The translations under genes and the position numbers were made by a program. Of a DNA stretch of 60,000 nt, positions 50,283-60,000 are shown piece by piece. The notes under the pieces are model-generated. The model was given only the letters and a program-made list of their open reading frames with translations. It was not told where the DNA came from and did not search any database. The DNA lies in NCBI GenBank assembly GCA_903813345.2, contig CAIIXF020000012.1, forward strand, positions 25,682,184 through 25,742,183. Reading direction: 5' to 3'. The first letter of the stretch is position 1; each line of letters begins with the position of its first letter. The stretch is from Owenia fusiformis (lineage: Eukaryota; Annelida; Polychaeta; Sabellida; Oweniidae).

Positions 50283-51288
50283 GGCGACGCTATATTAAAT
50301 AAAAAGTACAAAAAATGACTGCCATATTTTTTTGATAAAGACACATGTTTTTAAAATCTGTTTACCTTGTATATGAATTGTGTATCTTGACTAATGAAAC
50401 ATGTCAAAGTTAACATCACACATAAACGCATTTTTCCAAACTATGAATTGGAGGTGCATGGATCCCCAAAGCTAGCATGAAGAGTGCGAAGTGAGGCTAA
50501 TTTTTGAAAGTTTCAAGGAGTAGCCTTGCAACAGTCACACATTTGCAAGAGTCTAAAATTTCCACAAATCATCTTACCTTACCAAGGAACAACGAAGGAG
50601 CACGAAAATGTGTACTTCTTGCATTGTTAGAGTATAATAAAGCTCAAACCATTGTGAATTCTAAATATTTCATGTCCACCATTTTGTTTCCTGGAACTAT
50701 TTTTTAGTCCAGAGTTATCTTCATTCATGTTTCCATTGTTTATCATTCATAAAGCCTCTATCATGTATCTATCATGATAATTACACTGTAATAGATAAAA
50801 CATACAAGTGATAATCCATGCCACTTGGTGTAGTCACAAAACTTGCATGAGGATTAATCAGGAAGTCTAGAAGTAGTTCCGGCAAACAAAATGTGGACAT
50901 GAAATATTTGGAATTTACAATGGTTTGAGGTTTATTATACTCTAACAATGCAAGAAGTGCACATTTTCATGCTCCTTCGTTGTGCCTGGGAAAGGTAAGA
51001 TGATTTGTGGAAATTTTAGACTCTTGCAAATGTGTGACTGTTGCAAGGCTACTCCTTGAAACTTTCAAAAATTACCCTCACTTCGCACTCTTCATGCTAG
51101 CTTTGGGGATCCATGCACCTCCAATTCATAGTTTGGAAAAATGCGTTTATGTGTGATGTTAACTTTGACATGCTCATTAGTCAAGATACACAATTCATAT
51201 ACAAGGTAAACAGATTTTAAAAACATGTGTCTTTATCAAAAAAATATGGCAGTCATTTTTTGTACTTATTATTTAATATAGCGTCGCC
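50283..51288. mobile_element. TTAA-flanked palindromic element B, 1 kb
   Basis: The ends GGCGACGCTATATTAA and TTTAATATAGCGTCGCC are flanked by TTAA (50279-50282, 51289-51292). The arms (about 420 bp each) match closely, for example AGTAGCCTTGCAACAGTCAC with its complement near 51040, and enclose a loop of about 175 bp (50705-50880). Different ends from element A, same target site. No transposase. Confidence 0.9.
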
Positions 51289-51292
51289 TTAA

Positions 51293-51705
51293 GGACAGGG
51301 TGCATGTTGGGAAATTTTCTGCATTCCTCAATTGAGTCACATGTTATTTTTCAAACAAGAATAACTCCTTCCCCACATTGTCTGCATCTTCCAAGTTTGC
51401 ACAAAGAGTGCACTTATGTGCCTAGAGAAGCCTTGTGAGAAGGTTTGTTTTGTAAAATGTATAAAAAATGAGAAAATTCAGTGAAAAAAATTTCTGAAAA
51501 TTTTCTGATTTTTTCACTGAATTTTCTTGTTTTTTATACACTTGATCAAAACATTCTTCTCACAAGTCTTTTCTAGGCACATAAGTGCACTCTTTGTGCA
51601 AAACTGGAAGATATACACCAAGTTCATGCCGAGTGATTCTTGTTTGAAAAATAACATGTGACTCAATTGAGGAATGCAGAAAATTTCCCATCATGCACCC
51701 TGACC
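51293..51705. mobile_element. TTAA-flanked palindromic element A', abutting element B
   Basis: Nearly the same sequence as 49387-49800. Its left TTAA (51289-51292) is also the right TTAA of element B, and its right TTAA is 51706-51709. It therefore inserted into the TTAA at the edge of B, or B inserted at the edge of A'. Confidence 0.9.
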
Positions 51706-51779
51706 TTAAAAGGTTTCTGATAGAATGGCCATTGACTTTTCACGTGGATACCGTATATGTCACGCATTTTCCTTGAAAT

Positions 51780-52180
51780 ATTTCATAACCTGACCCCCAA
51801 TCAGTTGACAGATCGCGAGCAAAGCGAGCTCGAACATGTTGAGGTTGAGGTGTCAAAATGTTTGTTATATGCAATAAAATTTGAACCAAGGTGCTCTATT
51901 GAAAAAATGCAGTCTCCCCAGCAATTTTTGTAAAGAGGATTTTGTAACATTTTTTGTGATTTTTGGATTTTTGTAAAATTCCAACATTTTGGGATTTTGT
52001 TATTCTGAAAGTGCAACCTTATAATATTTTTTACTCTCAAAGTGCGACATTTTATATTTGTTAGTAATGTGGCGGATCCAGCAATTAACAAGGGGGTTGG
52101 GTCAGACTTTGAGTCTCGAAATTTATTTTGGCCCCTGTACGCAAAAATTGGGCCCAAATTTTGAAAAGTTAAGGCCTATT
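51780..52180. repeat. Possible old dispersed repeat
   Basis: CTGACCCCCAATCAG near 51790, ATCGCGAGCAAAGCGAGCTC at 51812 and GGCGGATCCAGCAATTAAC, then GGGGGTTGGGTCAG at about 52070-52110, are phrases of the kind found in dispersed invertebrate repeats. The outer GACCC and GGGTC pieces could be decayed inverted ends. No TSD was found. Confidence 0.3.
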
Positions 52181-54360
52181 TTTTGAGCTGGAGTGTGAGC
52201 CACACATGGGAAGCCAAGCCAAGATGACATGTATACTGGAAACTACTTTAACACGACCCCTGATGTATTGCAACGTTCCTGTCACCCAAGTTAAGTAATC
52301 TTGATTTGTTATGTTGTATTTTTTATGTTGTATTTTTTATGTCATTTAAAGGGTCATCTCCAGCTAGACAATAATTTCCATCTATGGGTTGGGAGGCAGG
52401 TTCTTCTCGTTTAGTGGGGCACCTTCCATTTTGAATGAACCGGTGGATTTTGTTGGCCAGCCCATTATTCTGGAGTGGAGGAATGTGGAGTCTGCTATGA
52501 AGCTGGATGGCTGAACATGTCTTAACACGAGATCAAGTATTGAGAGGCCTTCCTTTGTTCATGTTTTATGTTGTCCCGATTGATTTTGAGGAATATCTAA
52601 GAATGGCATCGTTGAGCATGGGTCATTCTGATCCATTGCATTGAGAGCTCTGGCTTACTTGATCATACCATTTGATGTTCCTTGTGGTATCTCCACTGTG
52701 AATCTGATGATCAGTGTCTATCAATCTCTAGATGCATGGGTTTCGGGTATCAATTCCTTGTAAGTCCCAACCCAACAGTTTCCATGTTGGATTCTTATTG
52801 TTGAACTTGGTTCTTGTTTCGCCTATATTCTGATGGTTGATGAAAGCCACAGTTACTCGTTAGTAAACGTGGTCGACCTGCACCCACCAGGATGCAGGTC
52901 AATGTATTGCTGTGGTGCCGGTGTGCATTTGATAGTTCCCGAGGGGTCTCGGTGAATTCTGGTGATGGTCCACTCATTTTTGCTTTCAAGCATCAGTGAC
53001 GATTAGTTGGCTATGATGGATATAGTGTGATTCTTAAGATCTTGTGAGGAAGCAGCTAGGGTTCACATGGTTACTGTACAGGAACGGCATTGGAGTTGAT
53101 ACATGTTACCCTTGTACTCTTTAGGTAGGTAGACATTGCTTATCAGTGTTACAGTAAAGATACTATCAGGAATTGATAGTGGTCTGGTCTTGTATTTCAT
53201 CTTTTTAATGTGATGTATCCTAATGATGTATGGCCAAGGATGGCATTCTTGTAATTCTTCTTAATCTCTCTGGACAGCATACAGCATGAGCGAGGGGACG
53301 GTCACCCAATGTTTGATCTTTTGTTAAGGTGTGGTTGGCTTGAAAGCTTCCTAACAGGTTCTATGTTCTGAAATGAAAGAATAGTGGAATCCACCAATGG
53401 TTCATTTCAAAATGGAAGAGATGTGCGCCATATTTGGAAATGTTGTCTTCATATTGTTTTTATAAATTCACTTTCACCTGAGAGTTAACATACTAAGTAT
53501 GTTAGTCTCAGTTTTTAGGTTTCAATTTTCAATTCTTTTTTTTTGGTGCGAGCTGGAAGATGGTTCTCTGTGTTGTAGCCTATTTGTAGCCAATTTTTAG
53601 TTTTCAACTATTTTTTTCTTGTGTTGAGGTCAGTGTAAATGTGACCATGATTTGGTCCAAAAAGCAATCAACTGTATAGGTATTTATGACCTAGACTCTG
53701 ATTGTTTAAAGCAAATTGTTCAGGTTTTGCAAATGATAATCCCTTGCTTGCTTTGGAGTTAAGGTAGTCATTAAAACAACTTTTCTCAATATAGGTGGTT
53801 TTAAGAGAGATGCTGACTTCTACTGCTTTGGACAACAACTACTACTATTGCATAGAAGATACTAATAAATCGATTTTCTCCTTGCACAAAATCACAATTT
53901 AGCCAGAAGTATGAACTTGGCAGAAGCCACACAATGGATGCAATGCTGGAAGCAGTTTTGTATTGTCTAGTTAAAATGTATTACTACCTTACTCCATCCC
54001 TCCTAATTGATTCTTTTTTGGCAATTTGTTTACATTGTGATATTATCTGAGTATTACAGCATCTTTTTTGTATTTTCAGCAAAGCAGATCTTGTGCTGCA
54101 ACACCAGGAACAGTGGTCTTGTTTACATGTGTTTGGTAATTTATGTTCTGTGACTACTGGGAAAATAGTTAATATTCTATCAATTTAGTTTTGATCAATA
54201 TAATAATGCTCACTTTCAAGTTACAAGTTGCCAATTAATTCAGCGGTGATAAGGTGATATATTCATAGTTCTTAGTAAAGTGTACTTACTCAGCAATGAT
54301 TTGATTTTTATGTCGCCACCAAAAGTAGTAACATAATGTTACATGTATATTTCTGTGAAC
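52181..54360. other. Unassigned region, somewhat richer in GC than its surroundings
   Basis: Both strands between 52360 and 53460 have word composition unlike the AT-rich neighbours, but no frame stays open beyond about 65 codons and no domain is recognised. It could be a decayed element or a long non-coding exon. Confidence 0.3.
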
Positions 54361-54364
54361 AAAG

Positions 54365-54600
54365 CTCTTTATGGATTGCGGCCAGCAATTGGTGTTCGTC
54401 TCCTGAAACAGATTGCATCTTTAACAAATGGCCAGTGGTGACATTTTGCATATTAATGCATTCTCTTAAAGTGATATTTAAACATACTCATATCTGAAAA
54501 TGGCCATTCCAGAGAGATGGGTATATTAACTTATCACTTTAAAGGAAAAAAGTCAAATCATTGCTGACTTTTTTCCTTTTTTCTAAGTACTTTCAGGTCA
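54365..54600 (+). repeat. Dispersed repeat, GTGACATTTTGCATG family, copy 4, with hairpins
   Basis: TAACAAATGGCCAGTGG followed by TGACATTTTGCATATTAATG is followed by the inverted pair CTTAAAGTGATA and TATCACTTTAAAG, then a perfect stem AAAGGAAAAAAGTCA against TGACTTTTTTCCTTT (about 54540-54582). Confidence 0.6.
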
Positions 54601-55139
54601 TTACACTTTGAACCCCAGTTGTGAATGTAAAAGATAGACACTTTGCAGTGTCTGTATCTACATGGCATATTATTCCTGCTAGTGATAGATCTCTTTAACT
54701 AAAGTTGCATCTTCGAGGAGGGGACAGTCTTTGGATCCTGTTTAAGTAAGTTGAATTATTTAATAATTTACAGCGCATAGGAATTAATTTTTAAAAGATG
54801 AAACATGTTTTACAAGTTTTCAGTAACTTTGTATAATAGTATGCTTTTTTGGAAAACAAGACTAAAGGTGAAAAAAGCTTGTTGTATGGATTACACAAAG
54901 CTTTACAAACCTCTAAATTTATCTTGATATCATTCAATGATTCTCCTTAAGATCTTACATCTCATTTGTTTTGTGGTAAGGAGCTACTTGCAAAATGTTA
55001 CAACTGACTGATTAGATCTTCTTTCAAAATTGACACTTGTGTTTGGCCCTTGTTTTTTCTTCAATTTAAACTGAATGGAGTTTATAAACCATCAATTTTG
55101 TATGTAAGCATGCATTGGCGCATGGACAGTATGATTGTA

Positions 55140-55260
55140 ATTATGGGTTAGGCATTGTAACAAATGGCAAGGTGACATTTTGCATGTTAATGCTCTTCTC
55201 TAAAATGATGAGTAAAATATACTCATCCCTAAAAAGGTTATATCATTTTGATTTTAGACT
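55140..55260 (+). repeat. Dispersed repeat, GTGACATTTTGCATG family, copy 5
   Basis: GTAACAAATGGCAAGGTGAC followed by ATTTTGCATGTTAATGC, then AAAATGATGAGTA and later TATCATTTT. The same core-then-hairpin order as copy 4 suggests a real element architecture. Confidence 0.6.
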
Positions 55261-56790
55261 GCAATGATGGTGGTGGGTGGAACTCAGTTATGGTTTGTGA
55301 TTAAATATTCTGTGATGGCCTGCTATTACAAATTGTTTGCAATACTTTCCTTGGAGAGAACAACATCATCATACTCAGATGTGGCAGTTAACTAGACGAT
55401 AGTGATGGTTGAAGCTAGTTATGGACTGATTTTACATATTGTGTGCAATCCTTACCTTGACCTTGCAGACATGGCAGATAACCACATTATTATTGTTAGC
55501 ACCTCTAATGACTCTGTTACCTAGACTTTTAATAGAGGCGGAATTTATGGACTGCGATACCATATGCAATCCTTACCTTGGATTGAACAACATTATCATA
55601 CTCTGGTGTGGCATCACTTTACTTTATTCGCATTCCTTACTTTGAAGAGAGCAACATTATCATACTCTTCTGTGGTACAACTAGTGACTTTGTAACCTAG
55701 ACTACAATGGTGATGGAACCTAGGCTTATTGTACAAAGACTTACCTTGGAGAGAACAACATCATCATACTCTTCTGTGGCACAACTAGTAACATTGTAAC
55801 CTAGACTACAATGATGGTGAAACTTGGTTTTATTGTGCACAATCCTTACCTTGGAGAGAAAAATATTATCACACTTAATAATAAAGGGTGCGTTTTGAAA
55901 CTTAACAGAGTGCTCCTACGTAAATGAATTTGCCTACATACCCCTGAGACACTTATCTGATAGATAGAATGCACAAATAAAACAAAAGTTTTGCTATTAT
56001 AGGTAAAAAGCTCTCTTGAAATTGCGAAGTGATTTTACCTGTTAATTCTGTCCATGGTGCGCCATTTTTGCAGAAGATACACTGAAACGCAAACTCCATA
56101 AAACGAAAAGAAATCACTAGAAAAAAACATTGTGCGCATGTGCAGCAAAGTTTAAACCAATCAGATTATTTGATTATTTTGTGACTGTAACCTCGACTAA
56201 AATGGAGTTTGAAATAAATTATGGACAAATTGGGTGAAATTCTTAACTTGGAAAGGGACAACATTATCTGATGTGGTTGCGATACCAATGATTCTGTTAA
56301 TGATGGGGCTTAATCATGTACTGCTACTAAATATTGTGCTTAATTTTTATCCTCATAATGAACATTCAACATTATCATATTCTTCTGGGGCAGCACTTAT
56401 CACTCTGTTACCTAGACTAAAATGGTTTTGGAACTTAGTTATTGACTGCAATTATATATTGTGTGCAATCCTTTACTTGTAGAAAACAACATTATCACAC
56501 TCTTCTGTGGCACCACTAATGACTTTGTAACCCACATGTTGTTAAGGAGTAATATTACATATTTTGTACAATCTTCAACTTAGAGAAACAACATTATCTG
56601 TGGAACTACTAATGACTGAAATCTAGTTATGGACTGCTATGACATATTGTGTGCAATCTTTAACAAGGAGAGAACATTATCATATTCTGTTGTTGTACTA
56701 CAAATTGCACAAATTTCAATCCTTACCTTTGAGAGAACATTATCGTACCCTTATTTTGTAATGATGGTGGTATAGTTATTTGTGGCGACT
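55250..56790. repeat. Degenerate ~105-bp tandem repeat
   Basis: The phrases GCAATCCTTACCTTGGAGAG, AACAACATTATCATACTC, TTCTGTGGCAC and ATGACTTTGTAACCTAGAC recur about every 80-120 bp, at least nine times, with heavy divergence and one interruption at about 55880-56190. No coding potential. Confidence 0.75.
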
Positions 56791-57950
56791 TTATATTCTG
56801 TGTTGAACAAATCGTGATCTAATAAACATAATAGCAATGACATGAATGAGCTATATATAACGTGTGTACAATAAACATGATTTATTGAATACTGTACTGT
56901 TTACTCCTATTTAACATCTGTATTACAAACATATTCTGACTTGCATGTTAATGTCTTAATGTGAATTTTACAATTTGGTGCAGGTTCTATCAGGATTCAT
57001 GATTGACTCATGATTGAATAATATTCCTTTATCAATAAAATTGGTCACTTTTCTCGTGTTATTTTAATGTAAATGACTGGCAAATCCACTATCCAAAAGA
57101 ATTGAAGACTCAATCTGTCAACAGTTGGCATAACGTTTTTTCAATATAAATATTGTTCAGTTTTTTGAAAAATATTACTGAAATTGAATCCATGTTGGAA
57201 CAGAATTAAGATTTGAATTAGTGATTGATAAAGTTGCAATACATATTGAAACATTCAAGCATTCAAGATGGCGGACGAATATTTCGATTTCGAATTCAGT
57301 TTTCATCGAATTAAACCACTTTATATTTGACATGATGCTTTTATATTTTAACCATATCAGGCTTTTAGGACTTGGAAACTTTGGAGTATGATCATTTGTT
57401 CATATGTCGTGCGTGGGTACCACAATTCAACGATTTTTTCCACCGCTTAAGGGAAGGTTACTGGGATTTGTGTTATACTTGGGTCATAGTTCAGATAGCA
57501 AAACATGCTTCCTAACAGTGGTGGTTCACATTATCTTGATTCCCAAGATCAATTACTTATCGACGTCGTCATTACTATTATTCCCACATAGCTAGGCAAA
57601 TGTGCAAGGTGTTTCCGATTCAAGCCAATCCGAACACAGTATTTCATATAAGTGCAGTTCATTATATAAACAATCACTGCATCAAAGGTCATTCTTTGAA
57701 TGGTTGTCAAGGAAGAAAATAGTTTGCAATTTGAGAGGCTCTCCTTTGAAAGAGCTGACACAAGAGTTCTCATCGGATCCCATAATCAGTTTAGATGATA
57801 TCAGTTTAAATTATATTGATGTATCTGGCCATTTTAATACTGCATGTACCTCTTTCGAAAAGGATGGGGATGTTATGGGGAAAGTGGCGTGACCAATATA
57901 TTCATTCAATGATAAAATACGCCAACGGATAATTATGTATTTTCGATCAG
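56791..57950. other. Intergenic DNA with a possible short ORF
   Basis: An ATG in AAGATGGCGGAC context at 57269 opens only about 20 codons (MADEYFDFEFSFHRIKP..). A 96-codon frame at 57602-57892 has no recognised domain. Neither is supported by splice sites or homology that I can see. Confidence 0.3.
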
Positions 57951-59276
57951 ATTTTTTTTTTATATTTCTCTATTCAAACCGTAAAAGTACAATAATTAGA
58001 ACAGTTCAGATATTTTTCACACCACCTCCATTCATTCCGACATTTGCAACAGTCATACGTTTAAGTTCAGGTACATAATGAAACACATTTTTTTCAAATT
58101 GCGCCTCCTACAAATTGGGATTCACTTCGTCGAACTCTTTAATAAAAATATAGTACTTAATTGCAAGGGTAAGTCTATTTGGTAAGATATTTTTCTTATT
58201 AGCTTGCCTTCCAAAAACCATTTCATGGGCGTTAAAATCGAAATCAACTTTAAATAAACTCTTTAAATTCCCTTTGATTGCCTTCAGAAATATTTGAATC
58301 CTTTTGCATTCCCAGAATTTGTGTTTTAACGTATCTCGAAAGGCACAATAGTTACATTTAGAGTCATTTTTAATGCCTATCTCCGCTAAAAAGGCATTTG
58401 TAGTACAGATACCATGAAGTATTTTAAACTGGTTGTCGCGTTTTATTCTGTTTCGTGCACATAAGAGGCATTTTTAAATAATCTGTTCTCTTTAATTCAC
58501 GATCATGTTTGTCTTTATATAACGGTTCCAAGAACTTGTTTCCATTTAATATTGTTTGAATTGATTTAACAGTTATAATAGAGATTGTCACCTGTTTTTC
58601 ACCAAGTTTCAAATACACGAGTTTTTACTGTATGCTGGGTTCAAAAGTCGAATTTAAATCTGATTTCAATAGAAATTTCCAATCATTTGGTATAGCCGAT
58701 ATGATTGAAAAATACTCAGAAAGTTGATATTAATATTATACTTAGTCTTAAACTCATTGTACTGTAAAAAAACCATTCTCGTTAAGAAGGTCATTAATAT
58801 AAATGACTCCCTTTTCCATAACATGTTTGTACATCACCTCCTTATCATTAATTAGAATTGATTTGTTATTCCAAATTATTTCACCTTTAACCCCTGAACT
58901 GGTTCTAGGCGGCGACATATTTCTTAATTCTGAATAGTTTCGAAGCAAATTCATATAAAAGGTAGGAACACTGTGTGCCAGTGTTTTAATATAATTACAC
59001 TGCAACAAAAAACTCGGTCCTCCAAGACGCTTGAAATAAACTTGAGGAATAAGCTTCCAGTGACTAGTTCGTGTGTCAAGTAAACGTCTTAGCCACATTA
59101 ATTTCAAGGTTTTCTCCATTGTGAACATATTAATCATTCTTAGACCCCATCCCCAAAATCCCTATTAAAGTATTTCGCTTAATTTTCTCACCCTTTCCTC
59201 CCCATAAAAAAGAATAGACTAGTCGAGCCTTTGTCAATATATCATCGGGCGTATTGGTCATTGTCATGAGTATATT

Positions 59277-59854
59277 TGTATTGTATTGTATTGTATTGTA
59301 TTTATTATTTATTATAGTGTCACGCCATAAAATATTACATAGTACTAAAACGATATTAAAAACATTGGCCCTGCCGATGTCGGCATATGAGACACTTAAC
59401 AACAATTCGATTAATAAGTTAATATAAGAATGTTCGACGTTTCATACAGAGTTTAATTACAGTCTTTGCTAGGGAACGTTGCAACAATTCACAATTCATA
59501 AGTAAGCAATACTGTCCTAGACTAGTGGTATCAAAGTCATTCCCTATTAGCGACCTGGCCTTATGCAAAAGCTCTCTCCTCTCAGTCTCATAAAGGTGAC
59601 ATTCTATAACAAAATGAATTTCTGTTTCCACGGCGTTGCCACAAAGACATAGTCGCTCATTAAGTGGAATGTTGGCTAAGTTGGGCAATAGCACGCCTCT
59701 GAAAGCGAGTGAGGTTCGCATTAACATAGTATTCCGGACCAATGGCGTGTGTCTTATGTAATCGATATGTTCTAACTTTATTACCATTAACATTGCGTCC
59801 GTCATTCCACATTTGACTATGCCAAAGCTCGTGATCACAGTTAAATATATATAT
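59277..59854 (-). mobile_element. Second LINE tail inserted into the first, 8-bp TSD
   Basis: AGTATATT flanks the 578-bp insert on both sides (59269-59276 and 59855-59862). The 3' end, minus strand, is a microsatellite (five-base ACAAT units), a tail style of several LINE clades instead of poly(A). The ORF at 59838-59419 ends in a CLCG..ETEIHFVIEC zinc-binding motif, the carboxyl end of an ORF2-like protein. The copy is severely 5'-truncated. Confidence 0.85.
59419..59838 (-). pseudogene. Carboxyl end of a LINE ORF2 (inserted copy)
   Basis: The frame contains TSLAFRGVLLPNLANIPLNE and RLCLCGNAVETEIHFVIEC, a Cys-x-Cys..His..Cys motif typical of the far carboxyl end of many LINE polyproteins, followed by HLYETERRELL. 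RT and endonuclease are absent because of 5' truncation. It cannot move by itself. Confidence 0.7.
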
Positions 59855-60000
59855 AGTATATTAGCTTCGACACTGCCTGGGACTTAATTATGAGTACCTT
59901 TCCATAAAAAGTAAGATCTCGCTTTGACCACAATATAAGAACCTTTTCAAGCATATTTAACTTTCTCTCAAAATTATCCGTGTTATTTGCATTTGTGTCA

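Larger units (their letters stand above)
57951..60000 (-). mobile_element. Decayed L1/Tx1-like LINE (3' half), continuing past the window
   Basis: Reading the minus strand from the window end: the carboxyl side of ORF2 (LTFYGKVLIIKSQAVSKLIY) breaks at 59855 and resumes at 59268 (DDILTKARLVYSFLWGG). It continues INMFTMEKTLKLMWLRRLL, FKILHGICTTNAFLAE, zinc-knuckle CNYCAFRDTLKHKFWEC, NILPNRLTLAIKYYIFIKEF and a stop at about 58110. The 3' UTR ends with a poly(A) tract (T run at 57952-57962). Frameshifts near 59140 and at the insertion junction, with others downstream, show that it is dead. This W.RRL..C..C..H..C order is that of L1/Tx1-clade LINEs. Confidence 0.85.

Noticed and set aside
52795-52989. 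Minus-strand frame with a proline/histidine-rich peptide
   Set aside because: 65 codons, no domain, and neighbouring frames are closed; I could not relate it to a known element.
57269-57331. ATG in AAGATGGCGGACGAA context opening MADEYFDFEF
   Set aside because: Only about 20 codons before a stop and no convincing donor; likely a YY1-like motif by chance.
57602-57892. 96-codon plus-strand frame with LKELTQEFSSDPIISLDD
   Set aside because: Composition is gene-like, but no domain, splice context or upstream promoter was recognised. Part of its start resembles DNA near 9340 and 11020, so a repeat is as likely.

Overview
This is animal genomic DNA, AT-rich and densely packed with repeats. It carries one intact protein-coding gene that I can read end to end. 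Introns with GT-AG boundaries, an animal-specific kinase family, non-LTR retrotransposons, satellite DNA and many terminal-inverted-repeat (TIR) miniature elements indicate a metazoan. The repeat repertoire is of the type common in marine invertebrates, but I cannot name a species or phylum from the sequence.

Layout. 1-11,380: no recognisable gene. It contains a 77-bp candidate non-coding exon on the minus strand, a 204-bp miniature inverted-repeat element (MITE) with a 7-bp target-site duplication (TSD), a 458-bp sequence present twice about 3 kb apart, a 1.69-kb CAC-ended DNA element with a C2H2 zinc-finger ORF between those copies, and a foldback element whose right arm is interrupted by a TA-flanked MITE. 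11,380-11,949: probable promoter and untranslated first exon. 12,222-26,172: a complete TAO-family STE20 kinase gene on the plus strand. It has 15 coding exons and encodes 918 residues: a kinase domain, a serine-rich linker and a long coiled coil. Its introns hold a 1-kb near-perfect palindrome, several MITEs, tandem repeats and a duplicated splice acceptor. 26,173-33,290: 3' flank and at least five minisatellite arrays. 33,295-42,330: a field of ~186-bp satellite monomers of two subtypes, interrupted by a minus-strand LINE with an open RT ORF, a piece of a second LINE and a decayed coding fragment. 42,560-49,200: mostly featureless. 49,220-49,339: a possible first coding exon of another plus-strand gene. 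49,387-51,705: three TTAA-flanked palindromic elements, two of them sharing one TTAA. 55,250-56,790: a degenerate ~105-bp tandem repeat. 57,951-60,000: a decayed L1/Tx1-like LINE into which a second LINE tail has inserted with an 8-bp TSD.

The window therefore describes one conserved signalling gene embedded in mobile and palindromic DNA. I did not find a convincing new multi-gene system. The most unusual signal is the concentration of long perfect or near-perfect palindromes, six in 60 kb, including one inside the kinase gene's first coding intron. Next come the small zinc-finger DNA element and the duplicated acceptor that leads straight to a stop codon.
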